The translations under genes and the position numbers were made by a program. The notes below the pieces were generated by a model, which saw only the letters and a program-made list of their open reading frames with translations, had not been told where the DNA came from and did no database searches. Of a stretch of DNA of 48,794 nucleotides, positions 18,666 through 27,408 are shown piece by piece. The DNA comes from Streptosporangiaceae bacterium. Its GTDB lineage: Bacteria > Actinomycetota > Actinomycetes > Streptosporangiales > Streptosporangiaceae. The number at the start of each line of letters is the position of its first letter. The stretch's first letter is position 1. The stretch covers positions 1 to 48,794 of the forward strand of contig JASHUG010000360.1 of NCBI GenBank assembly GCA_030040155.1, given 5' to 3'.

Positions 18666-19234
18666 GGGCCGGGCCCGGGCGGCCGGCCGTATTCCTTGAC
18701 CGGGACGGCGTACTCAACGAGGCTTTCGTCCGCTACGGCGTGCCCACGCCGCCCGGCGACGTCAGCGAGTTCAGGCTGTTGCCCGGCGTCCAGGACGCGT
18801 GCGCGGCGTTGAAGAAGTCCGGGTTCGCGCTGATCGTCGTCACCAACCAGCCCGACATCGCCCGCGGCACGCAGACCCGCGCTGAGGTCGACCGGATCCA
18901 CGACCGGCTCCGCGGCCTGCTGCCGGTGGACGAGATCTGCGTATGCCCGCACGACGATGCCGACGACTGCTCGTGCCGCAAGCCCAGGCCGGGAATGCTG
19001 CTCGACGCCGCTGACCGGCTCGGCCTTGATCTTGCCCGGAGCGCAAGCGTCGGAGACCGCTGGCGCGACGTGGAAGCCGCGAACCGCGCGGGAGTCGCGG
19101 CCATCTACGTGAAGTCCGGATACAACGTGACGTTTGAGCCGGAGCCGACCGGTGCGCACGTCGCCGTCGCGGACCTGCCCGAGGCGGCGGCCTGGATTCG
19201 GGGGCAGGAATGGACAGCGGGGGGCATGCGATGA
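18662..19234 (+). CDS. gmhB: D-glycero-D-manno-heptose-1,7-bisphosphate phosphatase-like HAD (GmhB)
   Basis: VFLDRDGVLNE, VVTNQPDIARG, CVCPHDDADDCSCRKPRPGML zinc-loop signature. Confidence 0.88.
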   Translation: MRAGPGRPAVFLDRDGVLNEAFVRYGVPTPPGDVSEFRLLPGVQDACAALKKSGFALIVVTNQPDIARGTQTRAEVDRIHDRLRGLLPVDEICVCPHDDADDCSCRKPRPGMLLDAADRLGLDLARSASVGDRWRDVEAANRAGVAAIYVKSGYNVTFEPEPTGAHVAVADLPEAAAWIRGQEWTAGGMR

Positions 19235-19950
19235 CGGCGGATCTCGAGCTGAAGGCGGTCAAGGTCTACGCCGACGGAGCCGACCTGGAAGCCATGCTCG
19301 AGCTGGCCCGCTCACCGCAGATCGCGGGCTTCACCACGAACCCGACGCTGATGCGAAAGTCGGGCGTGACCGATTATGAGGGATTCGCGCACAAGCTGCT
19401 TGACCACATCAGCGATCGTCCGGTCTCGTTCGAGGTATTCGCGGACGACCACGACGAGATGCTGCGGCAGGCGCGGCGCATCGCGTCCTGGGGCGGCAAC
19501 GTCTACGTCAAGATTCCGGTCACCGACACCACGGGCGCCAGCACCGCGGAGGTCGCGCGCGAGCTGGCCGAGTCCGGCGTGCACCTGAACGTGACCGCGC
19601 TCATGACGGTCGGGCAGGTCAAGGTGGTCGCGGCCGCCCTGGCCGGCGGCCCGGCCGCGATCATCTCCGTGTTCGCCGGCCGGATCGCCGATACCGGACG
19701 CGACCCGATCCCGCTGATGCAGGCCGCGCTGGCCGCCATGGCGCCCTACCGCCAGCTCGAACTGCTGTGGGCGAGCCCGCGAGAGATCCTCAACGTGCGC
19801 CAGGCCGACGATATTGGCGTCCACATCATCACGGTCACTCCCGACCTGCTGAAGAAGCTCGCGCTCTTCGGCCGCGACCTGGACGAGTACTCGCTGGAGA
19901 CGGTCCGCATGTTCTACAACGACGCCGCGATGGCGGGCTACCTCCTGTGA
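19231..19950 (+). CDS. Small (TalC/FSA-type) transaldolase
   Basis: GFTTNPTLMRKSG, NVYVKIPVTDTTG (Schiff-base Lys context), SVFAGRIADTG. Confidence 0.85.
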   Translation: MTADLELKAVKVYADGADLEAMLELARSPQIAGFTTNPTLMRKSGVTDYEGFAHKLLDHISDRPVSFEVFADDHDEMLRQARRIASWGGNVYVKIPVTDTTGASTAEVARELAESGVHLNVTALMTVGQVKVVAAALAGGPAAIISVFAGRIADTGRDPIPLMQAALAAMAPYRQLELLWASPREILNVRQADDIGVHIITVTPDLLKKLALFGRDLDEYSLETVRMFYNDAAMAGYLL

Positions 19951-20927
19951 TCATCACCAGATCGCCGCTGCGCATCACTCTCGGCGGCGGCGGCACTGAC
20001 CTGCCCTCGTACTACGGGCAGTTCGGCGGGTTCGTGCTGTCGGCTGCCATCTCGAAGTACATCTTCATCTCGATCAACCGCACGTTCACGCCGGATTACT
20101 TCCTCAAGTACTCGGCGCTGGAGCGGGTCGAGCATCCCGACCAGGTCGATCACCCGATCATTCGCGAGGTGCTCCGCGCGCACGACATCGGGCCGTCAGT
20201 GGAGATCGTCAGCATGGCTGACATCCCGTCTGGCACCGGGCTTGGCTCTTCTGGCGCGTTCACCGTGGGCCTGCTGCGGGCGGTGTACGCATTCGAGCGC
20301 GACCACGCTGCCCTGGGCGACCTGGCCGATGAGGCGTGCGCCATTGAGATCGAGCGGCTCGGCCGCCCGGTTGGCAAGCAGGACCAGTACATCGCCTCCT
20401 TTGGCGGGATCAAGTGCCTCGGCTTCGGCCGCGGCGGCGAGGTCGAGGTGTCTCCGTTGGCGATCTCCACCGACACGATGCACGATCTCGAGGAGCATCT
20501 GCTGATGTTCTTCACCGGCTATTCCCGTGACGCCGACCGCGTGCTGACCGAGCAGAAGACCCTGTCCGAGGCCGGCGACGCGCAGATGATCGACAACCTG
20601 CACTTCGTGAAGGACCTCGGGCTGCGTACCAAGGAAGCGCTGGAGCAAGGCGATACCGAGGGCTTCGCCGCGCTCATGCACGAGCACTGGGAGCACAAGA
20701 AGAAGCGCTCTGCCTCGATGTCCAACGGCAACATCGACCGCTGGTACCTGCTGGGCCGGGAGGCCGGCGCGCTCGGCGGCAAGCTGGTAGGCGCGGGCGC
20801 CGGCGGCTTCCTGCTCTTCTACACCCGCGACCCGCGCGGTCTGCGGCAGGCCATGGCGGCCGAGGGACTCACCGAAGTACGGTTCACCTTCGATCACGAC
20901 GGCAGCACCGTGATCGCCCGCGACTAG
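19947..20927 (+). CDS. hddA: GHMP kinase, D-glycero-D-manno-heptose-7-phosphate kinase-like (HddA)
   Basis: RSPLRITLGGGGTDLPSYY, DIPSGTGLGSSGAFTVGLL, KLVGAGAGGFLLFY; GTG start at 19947. Confidence 0.85.
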   Translation: MIITRSPLRITLGGGGTDLPSYYGQFGGFVLSAAISKYIFISINRTFTPDYFLKYSALERVEHPDQVDHPIIREVLRAHDIGPSVEIVSMADIPSGTGLGSSGAFTVGLLRAVYAFERDHAALGDLADEACAIEIERLGRPVGKQDQYIASFGGIKCLGFGRGGEVEVSPLAISTDTMHDLEEHLLMFFTGYSRDADRVLTEQKTLSEAGDAQMIDNLHFVKDLGLRTKEALEQGDTEGFAALMHEHWEHKKKRSASMSNGNIDRWYLLGREAGALGGKLVGAGAGGFLLFYTRDPRGLRQAMAAEGLTEVRFTFDHDGSTVIARD

Positions 20928-20935
20928 GCGCCGCC

Positions 20936-21652
20936 GTGCAGTGCGTGATCCTTGCAGGCGGCCTCGGCACCCGGATGTGGCCGGAGACCCACACCGTGCC
21001 GAAGACACTGCTGCCGGTGGCCGGCCAGCCCTTCGCCGCCTACCAGCTGGCCTGGCTGGCGGACTCGGGCATCAACGACGTCGTCTACTGCATCGGTCAT
21101 CTCGGCGGGCAGATCCGGGCGTTCGTGGGGGACGGCAGCGGGTGGGACGTGTCCGTCCGCTATGTGGACGAGTCGGACCAGCTGCGCGGCACCGCCGGTG
21201 CGCTGCGCCTGGCCCTGGACTCGGGAGCGCTGGAGGACGACTTCCTCGTTCTCTACGGCGACTCGTGGCTCCAGGTCGACCCGGCCGCCGTGCTGCAGGT
21301 GCTGCGGGAGGGCGGCGAGCCTGCGCTGATGACCGTGTTCCGCAACGACGGCCGCTGGGACGCAAGCAACGTCGTGCTCGACGGCACCCGCGTCCTCAGG
21401 TACGCGAAGGGGCTGGCAAACCCGCCGCCGGAGATGCAGTGGATCGACTACGGGCTGCTGGCCATGCGCCGCCTGGTCATCGCCGAGCGGGTGCCGGCCG
21501 GCCAGCCCTTCGACCTCGCGCCGGTGTGCGCGAGCCTTGCCACGCAGGGCCTGCTGGCGGGTCTGGAGGTCAGCTCGCGTTTCTACGAGATTGGCTCGGT
21601 ATCGGGTCGCAACGAGCTCGAGGCCGTCCTCAGCGCGCGTCGGGCGCGCTGA
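20936..21652 (+). CDS. hddC: Nucleotidyltransferase, D-glycero-D-manno-heptose-1-phosphate guanylyltransferase-like (HddC)
   Basis: CVILAGGLGTRMWPETHTVPKTLLPVAGQPF signature; context. Confidence 0.8.
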   Translation: MQCVILAGGLGTRMWPETHTVPKTLLPVAGQPFAAYQLAWLADSGINDVVYCIGHLGGQIRAFVGDGSGWDVSVRYVDESDQLRGTAGALRLALDSGALEDDFLVLYGDSWLQVDPAAVLQVLREGGEPALMTVFRNDGRWDASNVVLDGTRVLRYAKGLANPPPEMQWIDYGLLAMRRLVIAERVPAGQPFDLAPVCASLATQGLLAGLEVSSRFYEIGSVSGRNELEAVLSARRAR

Positions 21653-21686
21653 GGCCTGCGAGCCCAGCGGCCCCGCCTGCCACCGC

Positions 21687-24600
21687 CTAGCTGGCCACGC
21701 CAGAAAGCTGAAGCTCGGTGATCGGCGACCCGCCAGTCTGCGATATGAACAGCTCACGCGACTGATAGCCGTACCACTGCAGGCAGCTGCCAACTCGCAG
21801 CCCGACACTGCGGCCGCCGGTCGGCAGGACCTTCGCCAGGATCTGGTACGGACCTGGCGGGAGCCGTTCGTCGGACACGATGATCGCGGAATTCCCGATG
21901 ACCCGGTCGGCGCGCAGCGTCATCAGGTCAAAGTCGGTAAGTCTCAGGCCTACCGGAAGCTTTACCTCTTCTTCCCGCCAGGCCGGCGTGCTTGCAATCG
22001 AGACCCTGCCCGCGATAGGTGCCGCGATCCGGCCGCGGCCGCCGCCGGGCAGCCGGAGTACGCCAGCTGACAGGGCGCCGGGCTCGCCGATGATCGGGTG
22101 CAGCGCGCCGTCGGCCGTCACGGCGTACACGGTGATCCGGGCGCCGGGCGGCGCGATCGTCGCTGCAGCGAATGTGACGGTGCCATGTCCCTGAGTTCTC
22201 GGCCACGCGAGGCGCAGCACGGCCCGGCCGCTAGCCAGCACGAAATGGCTGACTGACTGGTGCCCTGGGCTGCCGGTGACCCAGCCGTCCAGCGAGACCG
22301 TTCGGCGCATGCCGAGCGAAGTGACCGGCAGGTCTACGGAATGCCCTGACGGCGGCGAGCTCAGGAAGTTCGGCGTCGCGCCCCAGTTGCACGCTCCGCC
22401 GGAGAACCAGAGGTTACTGGTAACGGCCTGGCCCGCGATCTGCGGAACGTGCGGCCTCAGGCCGTCGCGCAGCAGGAGCAGCACTCCGTCGACCTCCAGG
22501 AACGGCCGGTAGTGGTGCAGGATGTAATCGCTGACCTCGTAATGGCGGACGTTGTTGCCCAGTCCGTCCCAGCCGGACAGGCCCATGCCGTAGCTGCCGT
22601 GCCCGAACAGGATGCTCTTGAAGATCACTACATCCGGGGCGCTGCGCCGGAGGTCGGCGACCAGCTGCTGCTGCCCGTACGGCGTCATGGCCATGCTCAC
22701 GTGCACGAACGCAGTGGCGGGGCGCCGGGCCAGCAGAAAGTAGATGTAGCCCAGGCTGTTGGTCATGTCAAACACGGGAGAGTTCGGGCCGCCGTTCGCG
22801 TCGAGCGAGGCAGTCAGGTCGCGCAACAGCGTCGCGTTCACCGCGCCCGGCTTGACGTACCCGAGCCGCGGGATGGTGGGCTCGGCCGTCGCTGTCGCGT
22901 GCTCCCTGGACGGCAGCGACTTGGCCGCTGCCAGCGCCGGGACGCCCTGGCCGAGCACGGCGAACGCGACGAAGGCCGCCGTCAGCCCCGCGGTCAGCGG
23001 GTACCTCGCCGCAAGCCGGCGTCGCAGCTGGCTGGCCCCGCTGGCGCGGCTGGCCAGAGCCCGCAGCCGGTCATCCGCCATGGTCAGGCCCTTGCCCAGC
23101 CAGAGCAGGACGAGCGGCACTGAGTTGGCGAGGACGTAGTCGATGTGCGAGGTGTCGAACCGGCCAATCGCCTCCTCGCCGTAGAGCGCCACAAATCCGG
23201 CCGCCGCGACCGTCGTCCAGTCAAAAGCCGACCAGGACCTGCCGCCGCGCACCCGGGCGACGGCTGCCCAGAATGTGGCCACCACGAGCGCGAGAACGAT
23301 CGCGTATTCGACGAGGGCGGCCCGGCTTGAATGCAGCGGACGGGCTCCCTCAGCGGCGTGGTCGGGCACGAACAGCCTGTAGTACTCGATCCAGTCGCCC
23401 ACCGCGTGATGGGCGGCCAGGAACACGACCCAGGCAGCCAGCAAGACCAGGCCGGCGACGGCGCACGAGAGCGTTCGCCGTAGGGAGCGCCAGATCCCTC
23501 GGTCCCGGTCCCAGTGCGTGAGGTCTGCGGCGACCACCACGGCCAGCGACGAGATTGCCAGGTAGCTGGTCTCGGGCACGAGGACGATCTCGCCGAGCAG
23601 CGCGAGCATGAAGCCGGCGCACCACAGCGGGCTCTCGCGACGCAGCGCCTCGCCGAGCAGCACGAAGATCAGCGGGATCACTATGAACCGGGCGTCGACG
23701 ACACCCGTGTTCCGGCCGAAGGCCAGGATCAGGAGAGCCAGGCTGGCCAGGAACCAGCCATTTCCGCGAGCCAGCCAGACGGCGAACAGGTAGATGACGA
23801 CGAAGGTCATCGGCTGGACGATGACGTCGGTTCCGGCGACGCCACCCCACCGCGTGGCCCCGAACTCGGCGAACCCGATGGTGGTCTGCAGGGCATCGGG
23901 CCACAGGCCATGGATGAACATGAAGTCACGCCAGGGGAAGTAGCCGAGGCTGAGCAGCCGCGCGCCAACCAGGCCCATGCTGTCGTCGTAGCCTTGCAGA
24001 CCTCCCTGCTCGCCTGGCAGGTAGGAGATCGCGATGAAGACGGCGCAGGCGCCGACTACCACCGCAAGCAGCCGGCCCTCGACGGCGCCGGCCGCCCGGC
24101 CGCCACGGAGCCTCAACACCGCCCACGCGATGCACACCAGAACTCCGACCGCAGCCAGCCAGCCGGGCAGCCAGGGCCAGTGCCGGACACCGTGGCCGGC
24201 CACAACCACCACCGTGTTCTGCGATATGACCCACAGGCTGCCGATTGCCGCAGCAGGGCCGGCGAAGGCGTTAACAATGGCGGTCGCCTGGCGGGGCTGA
24301 ACGTGCCGGAGAACGGTCAGCGCGGCGGCGAGCACTGCCGTGACTACGACATAGGCCACGCCCGCCAGCAGGCCGTCCGATGTGACGGTTTGATGCGAAC
24401 TTGTCGACCGAGCACTCACCGCCAGCACCAGCACGGCCGCTGGAAGCAGGACGCGAGCCCCGGCGGCGAGCACATCCCCCAGCGCGAGCGGCTCGCCGTC
24501 GCCCTGCTCGGCGCGGATGTCCAGCATCCGGCCAGTGGTCCTGCGCTTTCGCGCGGCCGGCGCTCGTCGCAGTGGCCCGCGCCATGCGAGCAGGCTGTAA

Positions 24601-24989
24601 ATGATCAGCGTCCCGACAGGGAAGGCGTAAACGAGCAGGTGGTAGGCCGTGTAATCCGGCACGTAGTTGAAGTCGTGGTAGCTCGGGTAGCCAAGAGTGC
24701 CGGTCGTCCCGGTCAGCTGGCGCGGTCGCCTGGCCCAGTACGCGTCACAGGCGGCGGCGGACACGGCGACACTGATCAGGAACCTTGCGACAATCTTGAC
24801 GTACTCAGACAGCGCGCGGGTTGCCGGCTCGGGCGCGGTGAGCGCCGCAGGCGTCGTGGAAGTAGGGCTCGCCAACGTGCCCCCGTTTTCGCCGCCGGCG
24901 CGGACTGGTGAGCTTCGGATCTGGCCCCGGCCAACCCAGGATATTTGCCTCTGCACGAGATTCGACGGATTTGGGGGAGGCAGGGGCAA
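21687..24989 (-). CDS. Large multi-pass membrane protein, probable GT-C-type glycosyltransferase with C-terminal extracytoplasmic domain
   Basis: Many TM segments; GLQGYDDSMGLVGARLLSLGYFPWRDFMFIHGLWPD resembles the first-loop acidic motif and xYRDF pattern of GT-C enzymes; C-terminal ~350 aa soluble, beta-rich. Confidence 0.65.
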   Translation of the reverse strand: MPLPPPNPSNLVQRQISWVGRGQIRSSPVRAGGENGGTLASPTSTTPAALTAPEPATRALSEYVKIVARFLISVAVSAAACDAYWARRPRQLTGTTGTLGYPSYHDFNYVPDYTAYHLLVYAFPVGTLIIYSLLAWRGPLRRAPAARKRRTTGRMLDIRAEQGDGEPLALGDVLAAGARVLLPAAVLVLAVSARSTSSHQTVTSDGLLAGVAYVVVTAVLAAALTVLRHVQPRQATAIVNAFAGPAAAIGSLWVISQNTVVVVAGHGVRHWPWLPGWLAAVGVLVCIAWAVLRLRGGRAAGAVEGRLLAVVVGACAVFIAISYLPGEQGGLQGYDDSMGLVGARLLSLGYFPWRDFMFIHGLWPDALQTTIGFAEFGATRWGGVAGTDVIVQPMTFVVIYLFAVWLARGNGWFLASLALLILAFGRNTGVVDARFIVIPLIFVLLGEALRRESPLWCAGFMLALLGEIVLVPETSYLAISSLAVVVAADLTHWDRDRGIWRSLRRTLSCAVAGLVLLAAWVVFLAAHHAVGDWIEYYRLFVPDHAAEGARPLHSSRAALVEYAIVLALVVATFWAAVARVRGGRSWSAFDWTTVAAAGFVALYGEEAIGRFDTSHIDYVLANSVPLVLLWLGKGLTMADDRLRALASRASGASQLRRRLAARYPLTAGLTAAFVAFAVLGQGVPALAAAKSLPSREHATATAEPTIPRLGYVKPGAVNATLLRDLTASLDANGGPNSPVFDMTNSLGYIYFLLARRPATAFVHVSMAMTPYGQQQLVADLRRSAPDVVIFKSILFGHGSYGMGLSGWDGLGNNVRHYEVSDYILHHYRPFLEVDGVLLLLRDGLRPHVPQIAGQAVTSNLWFSGGACNWGATPNFLSSPPSGHSVDLPVTSLGMRRTVSLDGWVTGSPGHQSVSHFVLASGRAVLRLAWPRTQGHGTVTFAAATIAPPGARITVYAVTADGALHPIIGEPGALSAGVLRLPGGGRGRIAAPIAGRVSIASTPAWREEEVKLPVGLRLTDFDLMTLRADRVIGNSAIIVSDERLPPGPYQILAKVLPTGGRSVGLRVGSCLQWYGYQSRELFISQTGGSPITELQLSGVAS

Positions 24990-25046
24990 TAAATGACACG
25001 TCGATGACCTCGAACGGATGCCCCCAGGGCAGGCACGGCAAGCCCG

Positions 25047-26690
25047 CTAGCGCGCGCCGGGCAGCTGCGTGACGTCGATTGTGTGGGTGACCTCTATCGC
25101 GCTCGCGAGCCGCCTGTCGTGGGTGACGAGCACCAGCGTGGCCGAGTAAGCCCGAAGAGCCTGCTCAAGCTGCTCGATCGCCTCGATGTCGAGGTGGTTC
25201 GTCGGCTCATCAAGGACCAGGAAGTTCACCCCGCGTGCCTGCAGCAGGGCCAGCCCAGCCCTGGTCCGCTCGCCCGGCGACAGCCCGGCTGCCGGTCGCA
25301 GGGCGGCATCCCCGCGCAGGCGGAACTTGGCCAGCAGTGTCCTGGCTGCCTCCGGGCTGAGCCCGGCGGCTTCCTGGACGACCAAGGCCACGGGCGCTTG
25401 CGTAGCGAAGTCGCGCCGGGTCTGGTCAAGCTCGCCAACTACGACGCTCGGTCCGATGTAGCGCCGGCCGTCCTGCAGCGCCGTCCGGCCGATAAGAGCA
25501 TCGATCAGCGTCGTCTTGCCCGAGCCGTTGGGACCGGTGATCCTGACCCGGTCGGCGGGCCCGATCGTCAGGTTAAGCGGGCCGAGCGTGACCTCACCGC
25601 GGCTTACCACGGCGCCGGTCAGGCTCGCGGCCACGGCGCCGGCGCGGCCGGCCTCCGCGATCTGGAGCTGCAGGTGCCATGGCTCGCGCACCTCGTCAGG
25701 CGCGTCCGCCTCCAACCGGGCCAGGGCCCGGTCCGCCTTGGCCGCCTTGGCGCCGGTCTTCTCTGCGCTGGCGATGTGGGCGGCCTTGACGTTCTTGTCC
25801 GGGTCGGCCTGCCAGCGCGGGTTGGCTGCGCGCTGCGCCCCCGATCGTGACCACTGCCGCTGCATCCTGGCCGTCTCGGTCAGCTTGTCCCGCTCGCTCT
25901 CGTAGACCGCATAGGCGTCCACCGCGCGTCGCCTGGCGAGCTCGCGCTCCGCGACGTAGGCATCCCAGCCGCCCGCATACAGGCTGGAGTGCCGGCTGAA
26001 CTCATCCAGCTCGAGGATCTGGCTCGTGACCGCGCCCAGCAGCGCCCGGTCGTGGCTGACCAGGGCCAGCCCGGCTCGGAGCCGGAGGAGATGCCGCTCA
26101 AGCAGTGCCAGCCCCGCGTCGTCCAGATCGTTGGTCGGCTCATCGAGCAGCAGGATGTCGGGCTGAGCGAGCAGGACGGCCGCGAGGCCGAGCCGGGCTT
26201 GCTGGCCGCCGGAGAGCTGACCGGCGTCGCGGTCGAGCAGCGCCTGGTCCAGCCCCAGTTCGGCTGCGACTGCGGTCATCCGCTCCGGCAGGTCGGCGCC
26301 GCCGAGCGCCAGCCAGCGCTGCAGTGCCTCGTCGTAGGCGTCATCGGCGCCGTGGTCACCGCGGGCAATCGCGTCCGCCGCCGCGTCAAGATCGGCCTGT
26401 GCCGCGGCCACCTGAGTGCGCCGGGCAAGGTGCTCCGCCAGCGTCTCTCCTGGTCGGATATCGGGCTCCTGGGACAGCCGCAGGACGGTCGTGGCGGCCG
26501 GCGACCTGATGACTGACCCGCTGTCCGGGCCGAGCTCACCGGATAGGATCCGCAGCAGGGTGGACTTGCCGACCCCGTTCGGGGCGACGATGCCGACCCG
26601 GTCGGCGGGTCCGAGCGCGAGGCTGACGTCATCGAGGATGACGTGGCTGCCGAAGGAGAAGCTGACACTGCTCGCTGCCAGCCTGGACAT
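25047..26690 (-). CDS. ABC-F family ATP-binding protein
   Basis: Two ABC cassettes: APNGVGKSTLLRIL / LSGGQQARLGLAAVLL..LLLDEPTNDLD and GPNGSGKTTLIDAL / LSPGERTRAGLALL..LVLDEPTNHLD; no TM. Confidence 0.92.
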   Translation of the reverse strand: MSRLAASSVSFSFGSHVILDDVSLALGPADRVGIVAPNGVGKSTLLRILSGELGPDSGSVIRSPAATTVLRLSQEPDIRPGETLAEHLARRTQVAAAQADLDAAADAIARGDHGADDAYDEALQRWLALGGADLPERMTAVAAELGLDQALLDRDAGQLSGGQQARLGLAAVLLAQPDILLLDEPTNDLDDAGLALLERHLLRLRAGLALVSHDRALLGAVTSQILELDEFSRHSSLYAGGWDAYVAERELARRRAVDAYAVYESERDKLTETARMQRQWSRSGAQRAANPRWQADPDKNVKAAHIASAEKTGAKAAKADRALARLEADAPDEVREPWHLQLQIAEAGRAGAVAASLTGAVVSRGEVTLGPLNLTIGPADRVRITGPNGSGKTTLIDALIGRTALQDGRRYIGPSVVVGELDQTRRDFATQAPVALVVQEAAGLSPEAARTLLAKFRLRGDAALRPAAGLSPGERTRAGLALLQARGVNFLVLDEPTNHLDIEAIEQLEQALRAYSATLVLVTHDRRLASAIEVTHTIDVTQLPGAR

Positions 26691-26809
26691 GAACTGCTCC
26701 CTGACCGCGGCGCCGGGCGCCGCGGGATCTGCCCAGGTGAGCGAGCTGCGCGGGCTCAAGCCGGTCGCGCGTGGCCGCGGCGAGCCCTGGGTCGGTCGCT
26801 CGCGCGAGC

Positions 26810-27079
26810 CTAGGACTGGTTGAGCTGCTCAGCTCGCTTAGCGATCGCCGACTTGCGGTTGGCAGCCTGGTTCTTATGAATGACGCCCTTGCTGACAGCC
26901 TTGTCCAGCTTGACGGATGCGGCGCGCATCGCGAGCGCTGCCGCCTCCGCGTCCCCGGAGTCGGCGGCCGCACGGAACTTGCGAACCGATGTCTTCAGCT
27001 CGGACTTCACGGCCTTGTTCCGCATCCGGGCCTTCTCGTTCTGCTTGTTTCGCTTGATCTGCGACTTGATGTTTGCCAC
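26810..27079 (-). CDS. rpsT: 30S ribosomal protein S20
   Basis: [35 protein letters not shown]. Confidence 0.97.
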   Translation of the reverse strand: MANIKSQIKRNKQNEKARMRNKAVKSELKTSVRKFRAAADSGDAEAAALAMRAASVKLDKAVSKGVIHKNQAANRKSAIAKRAEQLNQS

Positions 27080-27408
27080 GCGAATGCCTCGTTAGGGTTT
27101 GGAGTCCAGGTGGTCGGTGGTGCCCGGCACGAGCCGAGGTGTGCCGTTGTGGCGTCGCGCCCCGTGCAGCAAACACAGCGGAAGGATCGCGGGCATGCAG
27201 GCAGCCAGCAGAAAAGAATAGCCGAGATCGTCCAGCGAGCCCAAATGCGGGGCCGCTGCGGCTCGTGGCCAGGGCATCGGGCCCGGCATGCAACGATAGA
27301 CGCGATAAAGATCTACCGGGCCGCGCGGGCGGGCCGCGCCCGGTCAACGAACTAGCCCTGGCGGATACTGTGCCACCGACGTCCGAGCAGCCGACACGTC
27401 AGCTGTCC

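Noticed and set aside
23514-24911. 465-aa plus-strand ORF opposite the 1100-aa membrane protein
   Set aside because: Composition typical of antisense GC-rich frames; minus strand shows coherent TM segments.
27073-27408. N-terminal extension of LepA in the 722-aa track ORF
   Set aside because: LepA homology begins at about 27409; the extension spans the divergent rpsT promoter region.
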